A stretch of DNA of 64,000 nucleotides from Pirellulaceae bacterium. GTDB taxonomy: Bacteria > Planctomycetota > Planctomycetia > Pirellulales > Pirellulaceae. Every line of letters begins with the position of its first letter. The stretch's first letter is position 1. This document shows, one piece after another, positions 54,920-63,589 of the stretch. Position numbers and translations under genes: made by a program. The notes below the pieces were generated by a model. It was not told the origin of the DNA, searched no databases, and saw nothing but the letters and a program-made list of their open reading frames with translations. The stretch covers positions 62,001-126,000 of the forward strand of contig JANQLU010000124.1 of NCBI GenBank assembly GCA_028280445.1, read 5' to 3'.

Positions 54920-56647
54920 CTAAGCGATTTTTTTGCGGTCAGGTTGTTTTTTTAACAATTGGCCAACGGTTTTGGCCGGAGCATGTTTTGCTCGCCAACT
55001 CCAGGCGTTTTCTTCGGCTGTCTGCCGATAATGGTCCAGGTGTTTGAGCATATAACGAATGGCATCAATGATCGATTCGTTGTTCGCGACTGGAACGCCA
55101 ATCACTCCGGTTGGGATAGGCTGGTCATTTTCGATGAGGCCAAACTGTAGATTGTTCAACATCAAAGGTCCAGAAGCGAAGGCATTTGAAAGTTTAATAT
55201 GAACCTCGGTAGTCCGTGGCGGAATTTCAGCGGAAACGAACACTTCTCGTGGTTGTTTTTCCTGTATAGCCGTTATAGGTGCAACAATGTCCTGCTTTCG
55301 GGACACCGCGATACCATCGACCAGCATTTGGAATTCGACGTGGCAATAGGTGCCAAACGGATTTTTGTCGGACCAGTCGAGGCAAACATTCAATACGCGA
55401 TGTTGATTTGAGTCTCCATTTTTCAGTGGTATTAAGATCGCGCGCTGTGGGTCGCACGCGATTTGATCAGAGCAAAACGGTGAGTCAATTTCGTCAAGTG
55501 CCAACGACGCATCGAACAGATGTTTTCGATGCTGTTCGATCGGTTTGGCGATTTGTTTGTGGAGCCAAGAACCGGCAGTCACAATAATCGGTTTTCCACA
55601 GGATAGAAATTCACCGAGCACTGACGAGCGGCGGCTGGCGAACACTTTTGCATCATACATCAACAAACCAATGTCCGTCTGATAAATTAATTGATCGTAA
55701 TGTGCAGCCGGCAGCGGCTCCCAACGAATCACCGACGAACATTTTTTACGTTGGGTCAATGGCAGGTTTTTGGGTTTTCCTTGCACCACAATTTCAATTT
55801 TGGATTTGAGTTGCGGGCACTGGGTGACGGAATTTGCTAAATCTGGCAAGTAAGACTTGATGCCTTTTTCGCGGCGGATTCCACCGGCGCAAGTTAAAAT
55901 CACTTTCGAATTATTCGTTGGCTCACAATTTTGAAGGAATGTGGGATTGACCGGGTAAGCCAGTGTTTCAAATGTTTCCACATCGAGGCGATTGTATTGT
56001 TCGGTCAGTTCATTCGACGTTGTGTAAAAACGAATGTTGGCATGTTTTGTCAGTTGCGACGCATCTTCAAAAACAGCATTCACTTGCTGTGCTTCCGCCG
56101 CCGATTTTTCATATTCGGTGGGCAGGCCAAGAAACAGTTCGAAATGAAATTGCAGATGCCATTGGACGAGATCGGCACCAGGCAAAGTGGCAATGAATCG
56201 GGCTAGCCCCAGCCATTCGATTTCTGAAATCGTGACAAAGAAGATTTGGTCGCCTTGTTGCAAACGATGGTTAGCTAATAGCTCGTGGCAATCGTCTTGA
56301 AATTGAGCCAGATACTGGTCGCGTTTTTGACGGTTGATGTTTTGGCGAAATCGGCTCAACCACCCCCGTGAACGTTTTCGATAATCGGGGGGATTTTTCG
56401 AACGTGTCGGCATTCGCAATCCGGGCAGATAACTCAGTCGGTTGTAAGTTGTGTTTTGAAAAACCGGTTTGATGTCCGAGCTGCCAAATAACTGTTGGAT
56501 CTCTTGCGTTACTTCGAAACTGCGATGAGTACCGACAACCGTATTAAATCCGTTACGCTGTGATTCATTAGCGATACACAGTGTGTAATCAAAATGGTGT
56601 CCAGCACCTTTACAAAGTGATTGGTCGATCAAGAAAAAATTTGACAC
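54920..56647 (-). CDS. Glycosyltransferase (GT-B type)
   Basis: A 575-residue protein from the GTG at 56647, chosen because GGGAG lies five bases before it and VSNFFLIDQSLCKGAGHH is a natural GT-B start. The frame is open to 56749 but that start lies in a terminator stem. The N-domain is followed by the C-domain strands VILTCAGGIRREKGIKSYL and a donor-binding stretch around YDAKVFASRRSSVLGEFLSC, where Glu after the R-R-S-S is in the E-x(7)-E position. The C-terminal ~150 residues include a beta-rich segment of uncertain function. galE lies just downstream (35 bases). Confidence 0.78.
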   Translation of the reverse strand: MSNFFLIDQSLCKGAGHHFDYTLCIANESQRNGFNTVVGTHRSFEVTQEIQQLFGSSDIKPVFQNTTYNRLSYLPGLRMPTRSKNPPDYRKRSRGWLSRFRQNINRQKRDQYLAQFQDDCHELLANHRLQQGDQIFFVTISEIEWLGLARFIATLPGADLVQWHLQFHFELFLGLPTEYEKSAAEAQQVNAVFEDASQLTKHANIRFYTTSNELTEQYNRLDVETFETLAYPVNPTFLQNCEPTNNSKVILTCAGGIRREKGIKSYLPDLANSVTQCPQLKSKIEIVVQGKPKNLPLTQRKKCSSVIRWEPLPAAHYDQLIYQTDIGLLMYDAKVFASRRSSVLGEFLSCGKPIIVTAGSWLHKQIAKPIEQHRKHLFDASLALDEIDSPFCSDQIACDPQRAILIPLKNGDSNQHRVLNVCLDWSDKNPFGTYCHVEFQMLVDGIAVSRKQDIVAPITAIQEKQPREVFVSAEIPPRTTEVHIKLSNAFASGPLMLNNLQFGLIENDQPIPTGVIGVPVANNESIIDAIRYMLKHLDHYRQTAEENAWSWRAKHAPAKTVGQLLKKQPDRKKIA

Positions 56648-56736
56648 GCAGACTCCCAAAACGCCGAAATTGCCATATAGGTTATGGTGTATTTTGTGCT
56701 TGCAAGTCAATCGAGATCGCAGTCGAATGAGCGCAT

Positions 56737-56765
56737 AAAAAACCCTCACGTCGTTAACGTGAGGG
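56737..56765 (-). terminator. Rho-independent terminator of the structured RNA
   Basis: On the minus strand, CCCTCACG pairs with CGTGAGGG across TTAACGA, followed by six T. It lies upstream of the glycosyltransferase gene, so it belongs to a transcript that starts higher up. Confidence 0.83.
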
Positions 56766-56935
56766 AATTATAGTTAGCAGGGTGCCTTCCGATGACTCGC
56801 AAACGCGACAATAAAGTCGGTTGGCTTATCCTGCAATATATTTGGGAAGGATGAGCGGGCGACCCAAAGACGGCGGATCAGTAGATGAGAACTCGGGTTA
56901 ATACCCGCTCACGAAAGTAAGTAACGCAAGGACCG
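56737..56935 (-). ncRNA. Candidate ~200-nt structured RNA of unknown class
   Basis: A stand-alone unit: promoter at 56941-56968, predicted start near 56934, and a terminator at 56737-56765. The predicted 5' end GGTCCTT pairs with AAGG(C)ACC about 150 nt downstream, closing a rod. Inside are further hairpins: CTTAC/GTGAG, CGGGT/ACCCG, GATCC/GGGTC, ATCCT/AGGAT and CGAC/GTCG; GAGCGGG also can pair with CCCGCTC. Size and closing stem are like 6S RNA, but I see no 6S consensus; tmRNA, RNase P and SRP RNA motifs are absent too. It could alternatively be the leader of the glycosyltransferase gene 90 bases downstream. Confidence 0.5.
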
Positions 56936-56940
56936 TACCA

Positions 56941-56968
56941 ATTAGAAAAATTTGAATTGAAATCACAA
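56941..56968 (-). promoter_or_regulatory. Promoter of the structured RNA
   Basis: On the minus strand, TTGTGA (56968-56963) is 16 bases from TCTAAT (56946-56941). The predicted start, about seven bases later near 56934, coincides with the 5' arm of the RNA's closing stem. Confidence 0.5.
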
Positions 56969-57211
56969 AACTGGGCGATTTGCAGTATTTTTAACGCATC
57001 GTTTTCGCGGAGTTTGCTGCGAAACATCCAGAATTAAGATTCCTGTCTATTTTTGAGACGAGGTTTCTTGATTTTACAATGTGGACCTTGGCTGCGTTGA
57101 CCTTTCCGTCTATGGATTCTATTGGTCCCTCACTGAAGAGGAAATTTCATGGCAGTTTGTAAGTTGTGCACTGCCAACTGGTTAGTGTTTTCAATAGGAA
57201 TTACACAGGTC

Positions 57212-57423
57212 GGGTGCCACTGGCTCCGCCAGTGATTTGCACATTGACCACGTTTTTTCGTTCAATTGAAGTACTTAACGACCACTATCCAACTACATCA
57301 CTGGCGGAGCCAGTGGCACCCGCGCACCCGCTTCGTGCTTGTATCGGTCGCAAATGATTACCAGACGAATTGGGCCGGCTCCCACCGGCCATTCATTGGA
57401 TTGGCCGGTGGGAACCGGCCCTA
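57212..57423. repeat. Repeat cluster of families C, F half and B
   Basis: Family C units at about 57212-57236 and 57299-57322, a family F half (CGCTTCGTGCTTGTATCGG near 57330), and a paired family B unit (57372-57423) fill most of the spacer from 57166 to 57473. No gene is seen here or in 56970-57165. Confidence 0.82.
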
Positions 57424-57473
57424 TGACGAAATCAGGGCGCGCAGGTCACAAAGTAAAAATCAAAGCGGCAAAA

Positions 57474-58049
57474 CTACTGTCGGTCGATCACTTCGCCGCG
57501 AGTTTTTCCAGCAAATACGACTTTGAGAGGACCGTTTTGAGGGCCGCCTTTGTTGGCGATGGTGCGATCGTACAACAGCGAGTAGCCGACGACTTTACCC
57601 GACGACGCGTCACCGACGTAGCAAACACAGCGTGCAGGTACTTTGTTACCTTTGGTTCCACGCACAACAATGGCTCCAGTGACAATCACTAAATCGGCAC
57701 CTGACTCTTTTGAAATGGCCATATCAGAAAATACATTTGATTTGAACAAAGCGCCCGTCTTGGGATTGTTTGGATTGAGAACCATGCAGTTCAGGTCGCC
57801 ATTTTCATGATCCAGGACGAACAGCCCTTCGACATCATCGCTGATGAGTCCGGTTGCCATGGACAGGTTTTTGGCACGTGCCGCGGAGTCGGGCGAGAAA
57901 ATAACAGGAGTGGTTTCGATGGAGCTACGCGATCCGTTGTCGTAGCTTTTGGCCCAAATCACACCAATGCTAATACCCAGGCATAGCAAGCCGAATGCTA
58001 CCGAACCAAGCGCCAAACCCATGATGAATGTGGTTTTTGATTTCGACAT
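57474..58049 (-). CDS. Membrane-anchored protein of unknown function
   Basis: A 191-residue protein. After MSKSKTT a single hydrophobic helix (FIMGLALGSVAFGLLCLGIS) anchors it, and the remaining ~150 residues face outward. The outer part is beta-rich, with GLFVLDHENGDLNCMVLNPN near residue 75 and DLVIVTGAIVVRG near 117; a YSLLYDRTIA motif lies near the end. No family is known to me; similar proteins occur in planctomycetes. The ATG at 58049 has GGAG seven bases upstream. Confidence 0.72.
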   Translation of the reverse strand: MSKSKTTFIMGLALGSVAFGLLCLGISIGVIWAKSYDNGSRSSIETTPVIFSPDSAARAKNLSMATGLISDDVEGLFVLDHENGDLNCMVLNPNNPKTGALFKSNVFSDMAISKESGADLVIVTGAIVVRGTKGNKVPARCVCYVGDASSGKVVGYSLLYDRTIANKGGPQNGPLKVVFAGKTRGEVIDRQ

Positions 58050-58304
58050 TTTTGTCTCCGTTCCTTGTGAAAAGCTTTTTGTGCGGGTGATACGATTATT
58101 ATACCCGCAAAGGCCGTTTTCACTCAAACGCCTTTGTCGTGGGCATCAAAAATCTCATTCAAATTGTCGTGATGGGGAGAAAGTGCCAATTCTGTACGCC
58201 CAACCAGAGTTTTTTGAGTTGAGATTGCCAACGAAATCGGTTTGCTAGTGTCCGTTCGGCTGTCGAATCGAGGGGCGAACGTGCCCCGGGATGGAGCCAC
58301 CGAA

Positions 58305-59354
58305 TTATGCGCCGATGTATTGCGTGTAAATCGATTTGGCTCGCGCGATGTCGTCCGTCCCAGAAATAATGGCTCGACCGTCCGCAAATAAAGTGATGGC
58401 TTCGTTGGCGGTTTGAAAACGGAGCATGAATTGGTTGACCGAAACGTCGCCGATTTCACGCAGTTTATCAGCGACCGATTCGAGATCCATGGATTGTTGT
58501 TCGGGGAAATTCAGTTGCACCGAGTTGCGACCGCAAAGGATCGCCGAAAAACTGGATTTTTCACCGCTCAGCCAACGATAATTTTGTTGATCGCAGACGG
58601 GACAGTTTTTGGATTGGTTCAAGTTTTGCAGATCGAGATGCCGAACATGACTTTCCCAAAGATCGACAATCAACAGTCGAGAATCGCTGGGTAGGTTTCC
58701 GGTCAGCACTTTGATGGCTTCGGCACATTGAACGGACGCAATGTTGGCAATAATCGGAGCGATGATGCCTGCGGTATCACAAGTCGGTGAAGTGCCAGCT
58801 TGAGGAGGGCCATCGGGCATCAAACAATGCAAGCATGCGGTTTTACCGGGAACGATGGTCATCGATTGACCACTGGCACCCAGGCACCCACCGTAAATCC
58901 AAGGAATATTTAGTTTGTTGGAAACATCATTGATCAAAAATCGAGTTTCAAAATTATCGGTGCCGTCCAGAATCAGATCGACGCCGTTGCACATCTGCTG
59001 AATATTTTGATAGTCGATGTCTTTGACAATCGGTGTAATTTTGACTTCGGAATTAATCACCGCCAGCTTCCGGGCGGCGGCGACAGCTTTAGGGAATCCC
59101 GCTTCGATATCTGATTCATCGAACAGTACTTGGCGTTGAAGATTGCTGATTTCGAGAAAATCGCGATCGGCGATCAACAGGTGACCGACTCCACTGCGCG
59201 CCAAAATATTTGCAATGAACGACCCCAACGCTCCGCAGCCCACCAGCAGGACCGTACTGTCAAACAATTGTTGTTGGCCTTGGTCACCAATCGGTGCAAA
59301 TCTCGTTTGCCGGTTGTAACGAGAAAAACCAGGATTACTATTTGGCGTCGTCAA
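58305..59354 (-). CDS. ThiF/MoeB-family adenylyltransferase
   Basis: A 349-residue E1-like enzyme that adenylates the C-terminus of a ubiquitin-like sulfur carrier. It has the Rossmann VLLVGCGALGSFIANILAR, RDFLEISNLQRQVLF and DGTDNFETRFLIND motifs, and two CxxC pairs, CLHC and CPVC, for a structural zinc. The C-terminal ~90 residues resemble a small alpha/beta domain but no rhodanese signature is seen. No ThiS/MoaD-like carrier gene is next to it. Its TTG start overlaps the uvrA-like stop by four bases (TTGA), indicating coupled translation. Confidence 0.88.
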   Translation of the reverse strand: MTTPNSNPGFSRYNRQTRFAPIGDQGQQQLFDSTVLLVGCGALGSFIANILARSGVGHLLIADRDFLEISNLQRQVLFDESDIEAGFPKAVAAARKLAVINSEVKITPIVKDIDYQNIQQMCNGVDLILDGTDNFETRFLINDVSNKLNIPWIYGGCLGASGQSMTIVPGKTACLHCLMPDGPPQAGTSPTCDTAGIIAPIIANIASVQCAEAIKVLTGNLPSDSRLLIVDLWESHVRHLDLQNLNQSKNCPVCDQQNYRWLSGEKSSFSAILCGRNSVQLNFPEQQSMDLESVADKLREIGDVSVNQFMLRFQTANEAITLFADGRAIISGTDDIARAKSIYTQYIGA

Positions 59355-62206
59355 TGTTCGAACTCTTTCAAAGCGGCTTGCAAATGGAGGCCTGTTACGG
59401 AGTCACGATTGGCGGCGATTATTTCCGGCGAACCTTCGGCAACAATTGATCCTCCGTGTTCGCCACCGCCCGGTCCCAGGTCAATCACCCAGTCTGCATT
59501 TTGAATTAATTGGAGGTTGTGTTCAACGACGATGATCGAATGGCCAACCGCAATCAGTTCATCAAAACAACTGAGCAGTTTCATAATATCGAGCATGTGC
59601 AGCCCGGAAGTCGGCTCATCCATAATAAACAGCGTCTGAGATTGTTTGGCGACGCCCAGATAATATGCCATTTTGAGCCGCTGCGCTTCGCCAGTCGACA
59701 ACGAATTGGCCGACTGTCCCAGGTTGAGATAGCCCAAGCCGACATCGATCAACGGTTTGAGTTTATGCTGCAATTTAGGCTGGCCTCGAAAAAACGTGAA
59801 TGCTTTTTCCACCGACATTTGCAACACATCGTGAATGGTCAGTCCACGATATTTGACCGACAAAACTTCAGGACGATAACGTTTGCCCTGGCACTGCTGA
59901 CATTTGACATAAACGTCCGGCAGGAATTGCATATCGACGACCGTCGAGCCTTCGCCGGAACATGCGCTGCATCGTCCCCCGTCGACATTAAAACTAAAAT
60001 GCCCAGGCGTCAGGTTGAGTTTTTTGGCGTCCAGGGTCGAAGCGAACAATTTGCGAATATCGTCAAACGCTTTGACGTAAGTAATGGGATTGCTACGAGA
60101 CGATTTTCCAATCGGCGCTTCGTCAATTAGCAACACTTCGTCCAGTCTTCCGATGCCCGACAGGTCGCCATAAGGTAGCGCCTGAAACGACGGATCATCG
60201 GCCAAAGCATTGGCGACCGCGGGAAAAAGTGTATCGGTTACCAAAGTGCTTTTTCCGGCACCACTCAGTCCGGTCACAACACACAGGCATCCTAGTGGAA
60301 ATTCAACGGTCAAATCTTGCAGGTTGTTTCCCGCAGCGCCCGAGATTCGGAGCCGGTTACTTGTGGGTGCGCGGCGATTTTCGGTGAGGAATCCGCGTTT
60401 CCCAGATAGGAAAGCTCCCGTAGCCGATTCCGCAGATCGAAGAATCGATTCCGGATCACCATCAAAAACAACTAGTCCGCCGTTAGCACCAGCAGCGGGC
60501 CCCAATTCAACGATGCGATCAGAGTTACCGATCAACTCGGGCTCGTGCTCGACCACCACGACCGTGTTTCCGCGTTTGGCGAGTTGCTGAATTTGGTGGG
60601 ACAGGTCTCTGGCATTAGCCGGATGAAGACCGGCGGATGGTTCGTCGAGAACGTAAAGGATGTTGACCAGATCACTGCCGAGCGATGTCGTCAGCCTGAC
60701 TCGTTGTCTTTCGCCTCGACTAAGTGTGCGAACGGTCCGATTGAGCGTCAGATAGCCCAGACCGACATCACACAGAAATCGCAATCGGTTGCGGATTTGC
60801 GAAATAGGATGTGCCGCCGGATCGGATGAGTCGAGTTCGGATTTGTAATTTTCGAAAAATTGACACGCCTCGGAAATCGGTAAATCACAAATTTCAGCGA
60901 TATCGTGGTTTGCGAGACGGTAGCCTCGTGCATCAGCGGACAATCGCGAGCCATCGCATTCGGGGCATTTTTTAAACCGACGCCATCGACTGGCAAAGGC
61001 GCTGTACTGCGTTTTGTAACTGCGTTTTTCCAACCAGGCGAAAAATCCGTTGAGTCCTCCAAATTCTCTTTCGGGAACACCTTCCCAGATAAGTTGAATG
61101 GAATCCGCAGATAGTTGTTCAAAAGGAACATCGACGTCGACGTTGTAGTCGTCGGACAATTCGATCAACTCGTCGAGTTCGTGAGCGTAGTTGGGCGTGT
61201 TCCAACATGCGATGGCGCCGTTGCGAATCGATTTGGTTTTGTCGGGGACGATCAAATCGATGTCGTAGTAACGAACATCTCCAAATCCTTCACAGCGTGA
61301 ACAAGCGCCGAGTGGTGAATTGTAATTGAACAAACTGGTGGACGGTTCCGCAAACTCGACACCACAACCAGAACACCAAAGGATTTTTGAAAACACGTTC
61401 AGGCGGAATTTTTTTCCATCAATTGTGTGCGAGTAGGATTCAGATGCGGACTTGAAGATGGCAACGTGAGGACTTTCGCGAAAAGCGGTTTCGAGCGAAT
61501 CGACCAGTCGACTGGTTTTCTCGGCATCGACGACCAGACGATCGATCAAGATATAGGTTGACTCCGGTGAAATTTGTTCTGTAGTGACATCGCTCAACGA
61601 TTGAATTTGATTGTCGATAACGGCGCGATTAAACCCGCGCTGTTTTAGTGTTTGAATCGTTGTTGCGAGATCCGTCTCGCGTGGCAGTGGAAAGGTTAGT
61701 AGAAATCGGGTTCCTGGTTCCCAGGAATTGATTTCTTCGGCAGCAGAGTGCGCGTCGTACCGGACGATTTTCGCGCCACAATATTTGCAAATCAGCATGG
61801 CTCGCAACGTGTAGAGCAAACGGATGTAGTCAATGGTTTCGCTCATCGAGCCAACGGTGGTTCGATGGTTGGTATACGAACCGGATTCGCGGATTGAAAC
61901 CGCCGGCAATATGTTTTCAATCTCGTCAGCTTCGGGCGAACTAAATTGCTCAAAGAATTGGCGCGTGTAGGCGGAAAAACTCGCCAGGTAGCGACGTTGT
62001 CCCTCGGCATACAGAGTGTCGAACGCGAGGCTGGTTTTACCACTTCCACTTACGCCACACACGGTCAACAACTGGCCATGAGGGATATCGAGGTCAATGT
62101 TTTTCAAATTGTTGACGCGAACACCGCGGAGTTGGATGGCGTCGACATTGAAATTTTCGTTTGGCAATTGAAATTGCCCCAATTTAGGATTTTCGGAGGC
62201 TACCAA
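59351..62206 (-). CDS. UvrA-family ABC ATPase (UvrA paralogue)
   Basis: A 951-residue protein of normal UvrA length. It has two ABC ATPase modules: Walker A GVSGSGKTS (51-59) and GLSGAGKST near 650, with zinc modules at CSGCG...CSRCEGFG and CSACSGEG...CQQCQGKRY. The signature motifs deviate from LSGGE: LSRGERQRV and LSTGEAQRL. UvrA proteins detect bulky DNA lesions, and this may be a secondary paralogue of unknown role. The TTG start overlaps the upstream acuI-like gene by seven bases. The uvrA symbol is withheld because I cannot exclude that the main uvrA lies elsewhere. Confidence 0.88.
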   Translation of the reverse strand: MVASENPKLGQFQLPNENFNVDAIQLRGVRVNNLKNIDLDIPHGQLLTVCGVSGSGKTSLAFDTLYAEGQRRYLASFSAYTRQFFEQFSSPEADEIENILPAVSIRESGSYTNHRTTVGSMSETIDYIRLLYTLRAMLICKYCGAKIVRYDAHSAAEEINSWEPGTRFLLTFPLPRETDLATTIQTLKQRGFNRAVIDNQIQSLSDVTTEQISPESTYILIDRLVVDAEKTSRLVDSLETAFRESPHVAIFKSASESYSHTIDGKKFRLNVFSKILWCSGCGVEFAEPSTSLFNYNSPLGACSRCEGFGDVRYYDIDLIVPDKTKSIRNGAIACWNTPNYAHELDELIELSDDYNVDVDVPFEQLSADSIQLIWEGVPEREFGGLNGFFAWLEKRSYKTQYSAFASRWRRFKKCPECDGSRLSADARGYRLANHDIAEICDLPISEACQFFENYKSELDSSDPAAHPISQIRNRLRFLCDVGLGYLTLNRTVRTLSRGERQRVRLTTSLGSDLVNILYVLDEPSAGLHPANARDLSHQIQQLAKRGNTVVVVEHEPELIGNSDRIVELGPAAGANGGLVVFDGDPESILRSAESATGAFLSGKRGFLTENRRAPTSNRLRISGAAGNNLQDLTVEFPLGCLCVVTGLSGAGKSTLVTDTLFPAVANALADDPSFQALPYGDLSGIGRLDEVLLIDEAPIGKSSRSNPITYVKAFDDIRKLFASTLDAKKLNLTPGHFSFNVDGGRCSACSGEGSTVVDMQFLPDVYVKCQQCQGKRYRPEVLSVKYRGLTIHDVLQMSVEKAFTFFRGQPKLQHKLKPLIDVGLGYLNLGQSANSLSTGEAQRLKMAYYLGVAKQSQTLFIMDEPTSGLHMLDIMKLLSCFDELIAVGHSIIVVEHNLQLIQNADWVIDLGPGGGEHGGSIVAEGSPEIIAANRDSVTGLHLQAALKEFEH

Positions 62207-63207
62207 CCCAAAATCACGCGGCCCACAATGCGACCGGCCAGAATATTTTTGACTTCGTCGCCGATTTCAGACAGCGAAACAATTTTATACAGGTCGGCTG
62301 GAAGATTCAGCGACCATTCGTTGGCAATTTTGTTCCAGAGCTCGGCGCGGTTTTCGTTCGAGGTGTTTGCAGAATCAATGCCGCGTAGCGTAACGCCGCG
62401 CAGGATAAATGGATAAACCGTAATTGGCAAATCCGCGCCCGCGACGACTCCACAGGCGGCAACCGCACCGCCAATTTTGGTACTTCGCAACACGGTTCCC
62501 AATGTGTTTCCACCGACCGTGTCGATTCCACCGGCCCAGGTTGCCGACAACAGCGGTCGCCCGTTGGTATCGCTAACTTCGTCACGTGAAATCACTCGCG
62601 ATGCACCGAGCGATTGGAGCCATTCGGTTTGCTCTGGTTTGCCGGATGAGGCAACGACTTGAAAACCCAGTTTGGCCAACAACATCACGGAAAAAATGCC
62701 GACTCCGCCGGTTGCCCCGGTGACAACAATTTCGCCATCCGCCGGATTAACGTTTTCGTGCAACAACGCTTGGACACAACCGGCAGCCGTAAAACCGGCT
62801 GTACCAAAAGCGATCGCCTGAAGCGGCTGGAGTTCGGTTGGCAACGCAATCGTCCACGCGCCGGGAACTTTGACATAACGCGACCAGCCTCCCGGATAAC
62901 TGGTGCCGAATTCAGCATGTCCAACAATTCGTTGTGATCCAATTTCGATTTCAGGTGATTTGGATGCAACGACGGTTCCAACACAGTCGATCCCGGGAAC
63001 ATGTGGAAAATTTCGAGCGACGCCGGGATGGCCGGTCGCCGCCAGTGCGTCTTTGTAATTGAGCGACGAGTACTGTGTTTCAATTAGAATTTCACCGTCG
63101 TCGAGATCATCTTCGCTGCACGAATGTTGTTCAATAGATTGTGTAAATTCATCGTCGAGTTTGTTGACGACAAATCGATCAAATTTTTTTTCGAGTATGT
63201 TGGCCAT
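62200..63207 (-). CDS. YhdH/AcuI-type NADPH quinone/acrylyl-CoA reductase
   Basis: A 335-residue zinc-free medium-chain dehydrogenase/reductase. Features are SSLNYKDALAATGHPGVARN, HVPGIDCVGTV, VTGATGGVGIFSVMLLAKLG (the nucleotide-binding loop) and GWSRYVKVPG. Members reduce acrylyl-CoA or quinones; the substrate here is unknown. It is the first gene of the operon with the uvrA-like and thiF-like genes, and its stop is overlapped by the next start. A functional link between these three is not obvious. Confidence 0.9.
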   Translation of the reverse strand: MANILEKKFDRFVVNKLDDEFTQSIEQHSCSEDDLDDGEILIETQYSSLNYKDALAATGHPGVARNFPHVPGIDCVGTVVASKSPEIEIGSQRIVGHAEFGTSYPGGWSRYVKVPGAWTIALPTELQPLQAIAFGTAGFTAAGCVQALLHENVNPADGEIVVTGATGGVGIFSVMLLAKLGFQVVASSGKPEQTEWLQSLGASRVISRDEVSDTNGRPLLSATWAGGIDTVGGNTLGTVLRSTKIGGAVAACGVVAGADLPITVYPFILRGVTLRGIDSANTSNENRAELWNKIANEWSLNLPADLYKIVSLSEIGDEVKNILAGRIVGRVILGW

Positions 63208-63299
63208 CGGTTCTTTGCTGGTCTAAGTGAAGTTTTTACGGTAGCAAAAATGGCGGACCAGCCAAAGAGGACGAACGTTTTTCGAGAGAATTGGCAAGG

Positions 63300-63514
63300 T
63301 AGGGCCGGTTCCCACCGGCCGATCTGAAAACGGTTTGGACAGGATTTACAGGATGAACAGGATGCTTTTCCTGTGAGCGGCGCTAGCCGCCGGTTCGAAT
63401 CGCTAACGTACCGGCGGCTAGCGCCTTGCCGCTCACGATAGCCTCGCCACCAGCAAGTAAGGCTGGTTCCCACCGGCTGTTTGTTTGATTTCGCCGGTGG
63501 GAACTGGCCCTACT
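63300..63514. repeat. Repeat cluster of families B, A and B
   Basis: A single family B unit (63300-63326), a family A palindrome with a shortened left arm (63373-63436) and a paired family B unit (63459-63514) fill the 382-base spacer between the acuI-like gene and the next minus-strand gene. Confidence 0.85.
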
Positions 63515-63515
63515 T

Positions 63516-63550
63516 AAAAAAATCCGGGCGACACTGGTGTGTCGCCCGGA
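63516..63550 (-). terminator. Rho-independent terminator after the cysteine-rich protein gene
   Basis: Perfect 12-bp stem TCCGGGCGACAC with GTGTCGCCCGGA (the minus-strand form is equivalent), with a 4-base loop, followed by seven T on the minus strand. It lies about 40 bases past the stop. Confidence 0.87.
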
Positions 63551-63589
63551 TGGATTGATCAACTTGTTAAAGCGTTTGTTTGTCGAAAC

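Noticed and set aside
56647..56749. Extended glycosyltransferase start at 56749
   Set aside because: That GTG is inside a terminator stem; the GTG at 56647 has a good ribosome-binding site and a natural N-terminus.
56737..56935. Assigning the structured RNA as 6S RNA, tmRNA, RNase P or SRP RNA
   Set aside because: None of their conserved sequence motifs is visible, and only size and a closing stem resemble 6S.
63084..63473. A 129-residue minus-strand ORF upstream of the acuI-like gene
   Set aside because: It runs through family A and B repeats and the start of the acuI-like gene; no domain and no ribosome-binding site.
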